From Bizionia sp. M204 (GTDB lineage Bacteria > Bacteroidota > Bacteroidia > Flavobacteriales > Flavobacteriaceae): a stretch of DNA of 64,000 nucleotides. The position numbers and the translations under genes are program-made. The notes beneath the pieces are model-generated. The model saw only the letters and a program-made list of their open reading frames with translations. It had not been told where the DNA came from and did not search any database. This document shows, piece after piece, positions 44,472 to 53,226 of the stretch (its first letter is position 1; the number at the start of each line of letters is the position of its first letter). The stretch covers positions 2,531,001 through 2,595,000 of the forward strand of contig NZ_CP046242.1 of the NCBI RefSeq assembly GCF_023205095.1, in the 5' to 3' direction.

Positions 44472-45908
44472 TTATTGAGCAGCTAGTATTTTAACTTTTC
44501 CTAAATCTCTAGTTGAAGATATAGCTCCATCTTCACTATCATAAACAAAGGCAATAAAACCAGTTCCAGTAGCTGCAGAAAGGTCAATAAAACCAGTCTC
44601 ATCGTATATATTGTCGTAAAAGTTACCATTAATTGGAAGACCTTCAATTTGATTAGCGCCTACTTCCGTCCAATTAGCTGTAGAAGGATCAGTTCCTGCC
44701 ACATAATCGTTAGAGTAATATGCTTTTAGAGGTTCTTCTCCAGCATCACTAAATGCATCTGCAATTTCTAATATCATTTGTTCGTCATCTTGAGCGTCAA
44801 AATCAAAAGCTGGTGATATTAACCAACTAACCATAGTTACGCCACTACCACTTTGAAAAGCTGTACCTCTCACATATGAAACGCCACCGAAGGATGCAGC
44901 ATACCATTCTTTAGTTCCCGCTGTATTAATAACATCCCAGCCGTTTAAACCTCCATCAAAATTTTCTTCAAAAACAACTGTAAAATCATTTTGATCCAAC
45001 AACTCGCATCTTGGACCATCAAAATTTACACCTTCTAATCCGTTTAAGGCTAAAATAGTAGAACCACCATCAAAAGTTTTATTCACAACAGCAGTTATAG
45101 AACCGTTACCTAGAGGTAATAATTCATTTTTAAAATTGGCAAAACTACTTGTTTCTAATTGAAATGTTGAATAGGTAAAGCCTGTACAAGCTTGTAATCT
45201 TCTTTTTGTATCAAAATCGTTCATTGGGTCAAAATAGCGTTCTCCAGCTAAATTATCGGCAAACTCTACACCATCTACTTGTACCAATATACCAACATGC
45301 GTGCTATTAATATCTGTAAAATTTACATTCAAAGGGGTAATATCTTCTGTAACAGGTGACCTGAATATGTGTGTTCTTGCGCGATTTTCACCAATGCTTG
45401 TAATGTTTGTTCCAAAACGCGTAGTTTCTGTTTCACCACCAACTGCTATAATACCCGTTCCAATACGTTCTTCACCAATATATAAACCTTTTAGGCTTAC
45501 ATAAACCTCACGTCCAAAATTAAACTGATTGTATAAATCTACTTGGTTTATAACAATTTTAATTGCCGTTGTTGGATTTGTTGGACTATCTTGAAGAAAA
45601 AATTCTTTAAAGAAATTTCCAGACTTATCAGAAGACGATACATATCCTTTAATATATATATTTTCAACTTCTTCTATATACGGCATAGCATCCGTAGTAT
45701 CACCATCATTATTTGGGTCCGATGAATATCTAGATTTCGCATCTGCTATAGAAATTTCTGTTCCATTAGCCAATAAGGTATTTAATCGTGCATTTTCTTC
45801 ATCACCTAAACTTGTAGGAATGGTGTAATCGTCATCTTGAACACAAGATACAATAGCTAAACTAGCAACTACTGTTAATACTAGGGTTAAAAATTTATTT
45901 GTTTTCAT
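44472..45908 (-). CDS. DUF5689 lipoprotein with C-terminal choice-of-anchor J-like domain
   Basis: A 478-residue lipoprotein (lipobox LAIVSC, cysteine near residue 22). The N-terminal DUF5689 region (about 45-250) contains ENIYIKGYVSSSDKSGNFF, FFLQDSPTNPTTAIKIVI and FGREVYVSLKGLYIG, which reads like an OB fold of the kind also fused to extracellular nucleases. The second part (about 285-478) contains VVFEENFDGGLNGWDVIN, a choice-of-anchor J/jelly-roll start, and WYAASFGGVSYVRGTAF. I use ATG 45908 (MKTNKF); an in-frame ATG lies two codons upstream. It follows the TonB receptor by 38 bases on one strand. Role as surface-bound partner of the receptor, possibly nucleic-acid binding, is inference. 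Confidence 0.85.
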   Translation of the reverse strand: MKTNKFLTLVLTVVASLAIVSCVQDDDYTIPTSLGDEENARLNTLLANGTEISIADAKSRYSSDPNNDGDTTDAMPYIEEVENIYIKGYVSSSDKSGNFFKEFFLQDSPTNPTTAIKIVINQVDLYNQFNFGREVYVSLKGLYIGEERIGTGIIAVGGETETTRFGTNITSIGENRARTHIFRSPVTEDITPLNVNFTDINSTHVGILVQVDGVEFADNLAGERYFDPMNDFDTKRRLQACTGFTYSTFQLETSSFANFKNELLPLGNGSITAVVNKTFDGGSTILALNGLEGVNFDGPRCELLDQNDFTVVFEENFDGGLNGWDVINTAGTKEWYAASFGGVSYVRGTAFQSGSGVTMVSWLISPAFDFDAQDDEQMILEIADAFSDAGEEPLKAYYSNDYVAGTDPSTANWTEVGANQIEGLPINGNFYDNIYDETGFIDLSAATGTGFIAFVYDSEDGAISSTRDLGKVKILAAQ

Positions 45909-45946
45909 AATCAATAATACGTTTAATTAATTTTTCTTTTTCGTTT

Positions 45947-48694
45947 TTAGAATCTAAAGTTAACATTTACAAAATAAGTAGCACCACGTCCATACCAGTA
46001 TTTTGGTCCAAATTGACGTTTAGGTGTCTGATTGTCAGCTAACAATTCGTTGTAATTGGCATTTCTACCTTGTTCAAAACCACCTGTTTTGTAAATCTCA
46101 TCTAATAGGTTATTTACACTTGCAAATACACCAATGTAGTAATCGCCAATTTTCCAAGATTTTCCACCTGTTAAGTTTACAGTAAAATACGCATCAATTT
46201 CTTCTTGCTTTAATAATTCGGTTGCTACGTCTTCATCATAATTATTAATTGGTAAACCATCGTTAGCTAAATAAAAGTTTTGCGTTCTTAACAATGGACT
46301 CACATCTATATACGCATTTGCTAAATAATTAACCGTTGCTCCAAAAAACCAATAGTCAGGATCGCGATATTCAAAACCAAGAGAATACGCTTGTTGTGGT
46401 CCACCTGCTATTTTATAATCTTTTAAATTAGATGTAAATGTTTGAGTTCTACCAAAACTTGTAGACGTTAAATATAAATCAGGGTTGTTATCATAAGTAT
46501 ATTGACCTACTGCCGCGACACCTTTTAACTTAATAGTTGGTGTTACTTGAGCTTCAATACCTAATTCGGCACCAATGTGCTTTTTATCCACACCTTGTAA
46601 AACTTCTTGAACAAATGCAGATGTATCGTTAAACTCTTCACCAACGTTGGTAATACCGTCAGCATAATAGAATCCTATTTCATTGGCATCTTCAATTTTC
46701 GTGTAGTAACCTGTTAATTTAGCCTTCACAATTGGAGATCTGAAAATATAACTAGCATCAAACGATGTGATTTTTTCTTCTGTTATATTATCAACTACAC
46801 TATTGTTATCTCTTGAATTAGAATATGTATTTCTAATAGTTGGTGCTTTTGTAAGATAGCCACCATTCACATCTATTAAGTGTTTTCCAGTTATTTTATA
46901 CGTAAGTCCAGCTTTTGCGCCGACACCAGTAAAGTTTAACTTCTCACCTTTTCCTAGAGATAAGTTGCCTAGAAACGCGCTGTTTTCCCAAAGGCCTTCA
47001 CGTTGATAAGATGTACTTGTTACACTTCCTGAAAGGTAGAAATCTACTTTACTATATTTAAATTGTGCTTGAGCATATCCTGAAATAACCTCTGCAAAAA
47101 TATTATAGTTGTAACGGAATTTATCACCTTCACCAATAACGCGGTTGGGGTTTTGGTTGTCATATTGGTAGTTGTCAAACGAATCCACGTTTAAAACACC
47201 ATTACCGCCTAATAAATCTATTATTTCACCAAAGTTTTCTGACTTTAAGTTTTTGTAATTTACAGCGGCATTTAAAATAATGTTATCATTAATTTCCGTG
47301 TTGAAAATAGAATTCACCGTTATTTGCTTATCATCTTGACGGTCTTCATATAATACATAGGCATTTGTATCACCTACTGACGCATTGGTAATATTGGCAT
47401 CTAAAATACGTTCCCAATCAATCTGGCCACCATTCATAAAATTTTGTTCAGCAATATAAGCGCCTGCATAATCAGGACCATCATTATCCGCTAAAAAGTA
47501 ACTTGGTAAATCTTGGTAATAAGCAGGGCTTGGATTTGCTCCACCCCCATAATCTAAACGGCTATTTCCTATTTTACCAAATTGATAACCCACATTGGTA
47601 TTTAAAGTAGTTTTACTACCAATGTCCCAATAGTGATTCAACATTAAAATAGGTTCTTCAATTTCTTTGATTCGTGAATTTTTCTTTTCACCATCTAACC
47701 AACCCCAATATTCGTTGTATTTAATATCTTTTAAATCGTAAACCTCTTGTGTATTAGGCGACGATTTTCCACGACGATTTGGCGTGTACATAGATGTAAA
47801 GTTCAAGCTGTGCTTGTCATTGATTTGTTTTTCAATGGCTATGAAGAACGAATTGGCATCATACAACGTTGCGTCTTGATAACCTTCATTTCCCCAACGT
47901 CTTCCGCCCATTGCAGCGTAAGACCAACCACCTTCTAATAAACCAGATGCATAACTAGCCATAACACGGTTTGTATAACTTCTATTTGAAGATGAATAGG
48001 TTACACGGCCGCCTTCACGATATTGTGATGCACGAACATTCATATTAGTTGTACCTAAAATACCACCAAAATTATAAGCTGAAGGTGCTAAACCAGTTGT
48101 TAATTCCTGGTTACGAAGCATGTCATTTAATCCACCCCAATCACTCCATTGCGGTCTACCATCATAAATCTTATTCATTTCGATACCGTTAATCAAAACC
48201 GAACCGTTTTCAGAATCTAAACCTCTTACTCTATAAAAGGAAGAACTCCATTCAAAAGCTGCTGTTCTTTGAAACACATCTTGAGAAGATTGTAGTAAAC
48301 CTGAAATATTATCAAGTCCACCAGATTCGTCATCCAATTCATCATCTGTTAGGTTAATAGTAAATAAATCAGCCGATGTATCTCTTTCTAGAGTCATATC
48401 AGTAATATTTACCGTTTGCCCTTCATTAATGACAATTGGATATCTTTTAAAGACATACTCGTCTTTAGATATTCTTAAAATCTGATCTCCCAATGGTAAA
48501 TTTGAAGAAAATTCAAACATACCGTTTTCATCAGTTGTGGTTGTAATGTCTGTACCTTCAATGGTAACAGTTACATTTCGAATTGGATCGAAGGAAATGG
48601 CTTCTGTGACACTTCCTTTTACTACTGTTTGTTGAGCAAATGCAGTAATTGTTGCGAAAAATCCGAATAAAAAAACAATTAAACTTTTTTTCAT
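45947..48694 (-). CDS. TonB-dependent receptor with carboxypeptidase-regulatory-like domain
   Basis: A 915-residue outer-membrane receptor. Signal peptide (cleavage after AFAQ), then a beta-sandwich domain (about 22-110: VVKGSVTEAISFDPIRNVTV and TTTDENGMFEF), a plug domain (about 125-230, VRGLDSENGSVLINGIEMN) and a 22-strand barrel that ends in VNVNFRF. No SusD-like gene is adjacent; instead a DUF5689 lipoprotein follows within 38 bases and a secreted EEP enzyme diverges from its promoter. No clear TonB box was identified. Ligand unknown; the neighbours suggest phosphorus-containing or nucleic-acid substrate. Confidence 0.92.
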   Translation of the reverse strand: MKKSLIVFLFGFFATITAFAQQTVVKGSVTEAISFDPIRNVTVTIEGTDITTTTDENGMFEFSSNLPLGDQILRISKDEYVFKRYPIVINEGQTVNITDMTLERDTSADLFTINLTDDELDDESGGLDNISGLLQSSQDVFQRTAAFEWSSSFYRVRGLDSENGSVLINGIEMNKIYDGRPQWSDWGGLNDMLRNQELTTGLAPSAYNFGGILGTTNMNVRASQYREGGRVTYSSSNRSYTNRVMASYASGLLEGGWSYAAMGGRRWGNEGYQDATLYDANSFFIAIEKQINDKHSLNFTSMYTPNRRGKSSPNTQEVYDLKDIKYNEYWGWLDGEKKNSRIKEIEEPILMLNHYWDIGSKTTLNTNVGYQFGKIGNSRLDYGGGANPSPAYYQDLPSYFLADNDGPDYAGAYIAEQNFMNGGQIDWERILDANITNASVGDTNAYVLYEDRQDDKQITVNSIFNTEINDNIILNAAVNYKNLKSENFGEIIDLLGGNGVLNVDSFDNYQYDNQNPNRVIGEGDKFRYNYNIFAEVISGYAQAQFKYSKVDFYLSGSVTSTSYQREGLWENSAFLGNLSLGKGEKLNFTGVGAKAGLTYKITGKHLIDVNGGYLTKAPTIRNTYSNSRDNNSVVDNITEEKITSFDASYIFRSPIVKAKLTGYYTKIEDANEIGFYYADGITNVGEEFNDTSAFVQEVLQGVDKKHIGAELGIEAQVTPTIKLKGVAAVGQYTYDNNPDLYLTSTSFGRTQTFTSNLKDYKIAGGPQQAYSLGFEYRDPDYWFFGATVNYLANAYIDVSPLLRTQNFYLANDGLPINNYDEDVATELLKQEEIDAYFTVNLTGGKSWKIGDYYIGVFASVNNLLDEIYKTGGFEQGRNANYNELLADNQTPKRQFGPKYWYGRGATYFVNVNFRF

Positions 48695-48755
48695 ACTAGA
48701 ATTTATAATTAAAAAGATTGATACTTTGCGTTAAATGTTAATTAAATTAAGCGTG

Positions 48756-48763
48756 CAAATTTA
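48756..48763 (-). promoter_or_regulatory. TonB receptor -7 promoter element
   Basis: TAAATTTG on the minus strand fits TAnnTTTG, 61 bases upstream of the receptor ATG, in the divergent gap shared with the nuclease gene. Confidence 0.45.
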
Positions 48764-48783
48764 CATTATTTATAATAAATATC

Positions 48784-48791
48784 TACTTTTG
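48784..48791 (+). promoter_or_regulatory. Secreted EEP enzyme -7 promoter element
   Basis: TACTTTTG on the plus strand fits TAnnTTTG, 45 bases before ATG 48837. The opposing receptor box is only 20 bases away, so the two promoters are back to back and could share a regulator. Confidence 0.45.
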
Positions 48792-48836
48792 GCGTAAGAT
48801 TTGTATTAACATAACTTAAACATAACACACAATTTA

Positions 48837-49886
48837 ATGAAAAAACTCAAAGTTTGGATCACTATAGTTCTTGTATGCGTTGCTATAACTGCAAAGGCTC
48901 AAGATGGGAAAAAATTTAAAATTCATACGGTAGCCTTTTATAATCTAGAAAATTTATTTGACACCATTAATGATCCTAATAAAAATGATGAGGCTAGCCC
49001 CATTATGGAAATGAAGGTTAACACAAGTGACATTTATAAAAAGAAAGTATCTAACATGGCACGTGTACTAGCTGATATTGGTACAGATACTGCAAAAAAT
49101 TCACCTGTTATTATTGGTGTTTCGGAGGTTGAAAATCAAGATGTTTTAGAGGATGTGGTTAATGATCCACAACTTATTTCTAAAGATTATGGCATTGTGC
49201 ATTATGACTCACCAGATCGTCGTGGCATTGATGTTGGTTTATTATATCAGAAGAAGTTTTTCACGCCTATTAACACCAGTAACCATGAGTTAATTATTTA
49301 TGATGATTCTCGCGAACGTGTTTATACAAGAGATCAACTTTTAGTAAGTGGAAAATTAGAAGGTGAAATGATTCATATTATTGTTAATCACTGGCCATCT
49401 AGAAGTGGTGGTGAGGCCAGAAGTAGACCAAAACGTGTTGCAGCTGCTGGATTGAGCAAAAAAATAATTGACTCGCTACAAACACTAGATCCGTATGCTA
49501 AAATTATACTAATGGGCGATTTAAATGACGATCCAACAAATGAGAGTGTAAAGAAGGTTTTAGGAGCCAAAAGCGACAAGGAGGATGTTGAGCTTAAAGG
49601 TATTTACAACCCTTTTGAAAAGCTGTTTAAAATGGGTGTAGGATCTAATGCGTATAGAGACAGCTGGAGTTTATTTGACCAAGTATTAATAACACAACCT
49701 TTTTTAGAAAAAGACTACAGTTCTTTACGTTTTTATCAGGCACATGTGTTCAATAAAAACTATTTAGTAAACAAGAGAGGTAAGTATAAAGGTTATCCTT
49801 TACGAAGTTTTGCCGATGGTGGTTTTACTGATGGCTTTAGTGATCACTTTCCAGCTTTTATATATTTAATTAAGGAAGTGAAGTAA
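48837..49886 (+). CDS. Secreted endonuclease/exonuclease/phosphatase family protein
   Basis: A 349-residue protein with a signal peptide (MKKLKVWITIVLVCVAITAKAQ) and the EEP-fold motifs: FYNLENLFD, GVSEVENQDV, DRRGIDVGLLY, IVNHWPSR, MGDLNDDP and FSDHFPAF. All metal and catalytic residues are present. It acts in the periplasm or outside the cell, on DNA, RNA or another phosphodiester. Its paralogue at 42867 lacks the signal. It is divergent from the TonB-DUF5689 pair and would supply nucleotides or phosphate to the receptor; this is inference. A strong bidirectional terminator follows. Confidence 0.9.
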   Translation: MKKLKVWITIVLVCVAITAKAQDGKKFKIHTVAFYNLENLFDTINDPNKNDEASPIMEMKVNTSDIYKKKVSNMARVLADIGTDTAKNSPVIIGVSEVENQDVLEDVVNDPQLISKDYGIVHYDSPDRRGIDVGLLYQKKFFTPINTSNHELIIYDDSRERVYTRDQLLVSGKLEGEMIHIIVNHWPSRSGGEARSRPKRVAAAGLSKKIIDSLQTLDPYAKIILMGDLNDDPTNESVKKVLGAKSDKEDVELKGIYNPFEKLFKMGVGSNAYRDSWSLFDQVLITQPFLEKDYSSLRFYQAHVFNKNYLVNKRGKYKGYPLRSFADGGFTDGFSDHFPAFIYLIKEVK

Positions 49887-49901
49887 ACAGATACATTTCT
49901 C

Positions 49902-49946
49902 AATAAAAAAAGTGCCTTTAAAATTTATTAAAGGCACTTTTTTTAT
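49902..49946 (+). terminator. Bidirectional terminator between EEP and cytochrome-like genes
   Basis: AATAAAAAAAGTGCCTTTAA pairs with TTAAAGGCACTTTTTTTATT around a short AT loop. Convergent genes flank it. Confidence 0.92.
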
Positions 49947-49961
49947 TGGATTTATAGGATT

Positions 49962-50402
49962 CTAACCTATCCAGACATTCCATGGAATTTTTGCCAAAAT
50001 AAGGATTAACGCTATCGTGTAAAAAACAGCTATCATTCTGAATTTTGCTTTAGAGGTTAGTTTCTTTTTATGTTTAGAATACCCTATGGTAATTAATGCT
50101 ACTGCAATAATCATGGTTAAGGGATGTTCTACAATATTAGAGCGTAAGGTACTATCTTTCATCACGGCACCCATGCCCATCTCGCTAATAATTGATATAT
50201 AATCAGCTGCAAAATAGAATACAATACCTATAAGTAATTGAATGTGTGATACGATTAAGGTAAATAAAGACATTCTGAAATCTTTAGCCGAATATTCCTT
50301 TCCTGCCATGGCTTTTACAAGGGCATTTAAAGTAGCTACAACTAGGATTAAAAGCACGAAATAAGCCCATCCTGAATGCAACATTTTTATAGTATTATAC
50401 AT
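49962..50402 (-). CDS. Four-helix membrane protein (cytochrome b-like in appearance)
   Basis: A 146-residue protein with four membrane helices: about 10-30, 45-68, 92-108 and 122-140. Histidines are found in or near helices (LHSGWAYF, IVSHIQLLIG, EHPLTMII), which would allow heme ligation; related proteins in this phylum are often labelled cytochrome B, but no proof is visible. The short loops and a KHKKKLTSKAK basic loop put this loop in the cytoplasm. Function unknown. It has its own -7 box (TACATTTG). Confidence 0.72.
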   Translation of the reverse strand: MYNTIKMLHSGWAYFVLLILVVATLNALVKAMAGKEYSAKDFRMSLFTLIVSHIQLLIGIVFYFAADYISIISEMGMGAVMKDSTLRSNIVEHPLTMIIAVALITIGYSKHKKKLTSKAKFRMIAVFYTIALILILAKIPWNVWIG

Positions 50403-50428
50403 ATTTTAAAGTTTAATAGTTAGTATTA

Positions 50429-50436
50429 CAAATGTA
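50429..50436 (-). promoter_or_regulatory. -7 promoter element for the four-helix membrane protein
   Basis: TACATTTG on the minus strand fits TAnnTTTG and lies 26 bases before ATG 50402. It sits between the upstream gene's terminator and the start. Confidence 0.5.
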
Positions 50437-50451
50437 ATAAATAAAGCGTAC

Positions 50452-50483
50452 AAAAAAACCGCTTCGGTTTGTGAAGCGGTTTT
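50452..50483 (-). terminator. Terminator after the second TonB receptor
   Basis: On the minus strand AAAACCGCTTC pairs with GAAGCGGTTTT and ends in seven Ts. It lies 19 bases after the receptor stop codon. Confidence 0.85.
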
Positions 50484-50502
50484 AGAAATTATCTAATAGT
50501 AA

Positions 50503-53061
50503 TTAGAAGTTAAAACGGATACTTGTATTCCAAGTTCTTCCGTAACCAAAACGACCATTATTACTTGTGTTTACACCTTTATAATTTTCTTCAGGATTAG
50601 CAGAAGCTTGTGTATTTCCATTAACAGCCTCTAAATAAACTTCATCAAAAACGTTGTTTACGTTCAAGCGGAATTGAATAGATTTCTGATTGTTTTTACC
50701 TACTAACATTTTATATGAAAAACCAGCATCAACTGTATCATAAGAAGGTAATGAAAGTGGAGCTAATTCTAATGAACCTGAAGAGAATATATCATTATTC
50801 CAATTCCAAGCAGCATCAAAACTTGTTCTAGGTAAGAACTCATAACTACCATTAATACCAGCAGTAACTTGAGCAGCCTCACCAACACTGAAACCATCAA
50901 TCACGATTTCTTCGTCATCACCAATTTGAGTACCATCTTGATTAAATGTTCTTTGAGTAGCATTGTCTTTAAACTGCCATTCACCTAAAGATAAGAATCC
51001 ATTTAATCTTAAATTATCAAGTGGACGTGTCATTACTTCAAGTTCAACACCGTAGTGTACTTGTTTTACACCTAGTGTTTGGAAACTTAAGAAATCAACA
51101 CCATCCCTACCATTACTTCTATACTTAACCACATTATCCCAAGTAGTATGGTACGCATTTAAATTAGCAGAAATACGACGACCACCATTAAATTGGTATC
51201 CAACTTCGAAACCAGTAATTTCTTCATTTTCCGCTTCTGGTGATAATAACTCATTACTACTTCTATCGTTTTGGTATAGAGTATCATGGAATGGTTGACG
51301 TGAGTAATAACCAACATTAGCAAATACTTTATGCATTGAGCTAATTTCATAAGCCGCACCAGCTTTTAGGTTAAAACCTAAATTATTCACTTTTTCAGAA
51401 TCTTCAGAAACACCTTCAAGTTCGGCATTTAAAAACTCTGTTCTTACGTGAGACTGGTTAGATACTGCACCTTGAAAAAAGGCTGAAAAATTATCTTTAA
51501 CATATTCTAATTGTCCAAAAACACCTGCATAATTAATTTTTTCTTCGTAATCATAACCAAAACGTTGTGTGTGATCTGTGTTTGGATTAAAGAACACTTC
51601 CCATGGGTTAATTCCACCAGCTTCCGTTAATTGATAATCTCCACCATTATAGGCACTATTAGCACTTACTGAATTTATGTTAGGATTTACAAATTCTCTA
51701 ATATCTCTAAAGTGAAAACCATTATACAAACGGACATCAGCACCAATGTTTAAATTTAAGTTTTCTGTTAACTGATTGTTATAGCTTGTCACTAAACCAG
51801 CCCAGTTGTGGTTATTATTTGAACCTCTTACATACAAAAACTCATCTGTATTTCTGTCCGTAATTGCTTGTGCAAAACTACCACGACCCATAGAACCGTA
51901 AAGCACCGTTGATAAAGATGATTTATCATTTATTGTCCAATCCCAGTTTAAGTTAGCAACTGGTTTGTGGTAAATATTACGACCTCCTGGATATGCACCA
52001 CCATGTAATGTATTTGGGCTATCCACACCGTCAAAATTCCATGAATTATAACGTCTACCTCTATCGCTTTCTAAAAATTCGCTAATACGCGCTCCTCCTG
52101 CTGCTGCATGCCATTGTGGCGCGCCAGTTAATAAGAAGTTTAAAGAGTGATTTTCGCCAGCTTGGTAACCAACAGATAAAAAGTATGTTTGACCTTGACC
52201 TTGGGTATAATCTACATAACCATCACCTTGCCAGTGACCTAATAATCCAGAAAAAGACCAGCCCTTATCACTCACACCTGTTGAGAAATAGGCAGTAGAT
52301 TTGATGTAGTTATCATTTCCTACCATCTGCTCTACAAAACCACCTTCTTTTTTATCAATAGTTTTAGTAACAATGTTTACCGTACCACCAACAGATGAGA
52401 TAGCTAATTTTGATGCTCCTAAACCACGTTGTACTTGAATAGCATTGGCAACTTCCGTTACACCCTGCCAGTTAGACCAATACATCTTACCATCTTCCAT
52501 ACCATTAATTGGTTGACCATTTAATAAGAAAGCCGTGTTTGTTTGGTCGAAACCACGTAAAAACATTTGACTCTCACCAAATCCACCATTTTGAACAACC
52601 TGAATAGAAGGTGTTGTTTTTAATAATGCAGGTAAATCAAAATTACCCGCCTTTTGTTGAATTTCTGAAGCCTTTATAGTAGAAACAGCAATTGGTGTTG
52701 TTCTATCCTCGGCTAAATCAATAACACCAGATCCTACAATAACAACTTCCTCTAACGTATTATCACTAGTTAAAACAATATTACCTAAATCTTGATTTCC
52801 TGTTACTGTTACAGTTTTGGTTCCGTAACCTACAAAAGAAATTACCAATGTTGCATTTGTCGTGCTAGTAGTAATTGTAAATTCTCCATCAAAATTAGAA
52901 GACACACCGTTGGTAGTACCTTTTTCAATGATGTTGGCACCAGGTAGTGGCGCGTTCATTTCGGCATCCATGATTGTACCTGATACAGTACTTTGAGCCA
53001 TTGTCATACCAGTAAACAAAATCGCTACTGCTAAAAATAATAATCTTGTAATTTTTTTCAT
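50503..53061 (-). CDS. TonB-dependent receptor with carboxypeptidase-like N-terminal domain
   Basis: An 852-residue outer-membrane receptor. Signal peptide to MTMAQ (residue about 22), then the carboxypeptidase-like domain (about 23-105: TVSGTIMDAEMNAPLPGANI), a plug with LEEVVIVGSGVIDLAEDRT and FLRGFDQTNTAFLLNGQPIN, and a barrel that ends in WNTSIRFNF. No SusD, lipoprotein or other partner adjoins it: downstream is its own terminator, upstream lies pgi. The ligand cannot be inferred. A -7 element lies 33 bases upstream. Confidence 0.92.
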   Translation of the reverse strand: MKKITRLLFLAVAILFTGMTMAQSTVSGTIMDAEMNAPLPGANIIEKGTTNGVSSNFDGEFTITTSTTNATLVISFVGYGTKTVTVTGNQDLGNIVLTSDNTLEEVVIVGSGVIDLAEDRTTPIAVSTIKASEIQQKAGNFDLPALLKTTPSIQVVQNGGFGESQMFLRGFDQTNTAFLLNGQPINGMEDGKMYWSNWQGVTEVANAIQVQRGLGASKLAISSVGGTVNIVTKTIDKKEGGFVEQMVGNDNYIKSTAYFSTGVSDKGWSFSGLLGHWQGDGYVDYTQGQGQTYFLSVGYQAGENHSLNFLLTGAPQWHAAAGGARISEFLESDRGRRYNSWNFDGVDSPNTLHGGAYPGGRNIYHKPVANLNWDWTINDKSSLSTVLYGSMGRGSFAQAITDRNTDEFLYVRGSNNNHNWAGLVTSYNNQLTENLNLNIGADVRLYNGFHFRDIREFVNPNINSVSANSAYNGGDYQLTEAGGINPWEVFFNPNTDHTQRFGYDYEEKINYAGVFGQLEYVKDNFSAFFQGAVSNQSHVRTEFLNAELEGVSEDSEKVNNLGFNLKAGAAYEISSMHKVFANVGYYSRQPFHDTLYQNDRSSNELLSPEAENEEITGFEVGYQFNGGRRISANLNAYHTTWDNVVKYRSNGRDGVDFLSFQTLGVKQVHYGVELEVMTRPLDNLRLNGFLSLGEWQFKDNATQRTFNQDGTQIGDDEEIVIDGFSVGEAAQVTAGINGSYEFLPRTSFDAAWNWNNDIFSSGSLELAPLSLPSYDTVDAGFSYKMLVGKNNQKSIQFRLNVNNVFDEVYLEAVNGNTQASANPEENYKGVNTSNNGRFGYGRTWNTSIRFNF

Positions 53062-53093
53062 TGTATTAAAAAGATTGGTTTTTAAATTTTCGG

Positions 53094-53101
53094 CAAAATT
53101 A
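53094..53101 (-). promoter_or_regulatory. -7 promoter element for the second TonB receptor
   Basis: TAATTTTG on the minus strand fits TAnnTTTG and ends 32 bases before ATG 53061. Confidence 0.5.
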
Positions 53102-53226
53102 ACCCTTTAAAGCATATTAACATGAATTTAAGGTTAAGTTTTTACGCTTAGCTGAAGATAACACTTAATACACGTTAATAATATGATAAAAAATAAAGCT
53201 ATTAACAGTCTTTTCAACAAAAAAAA

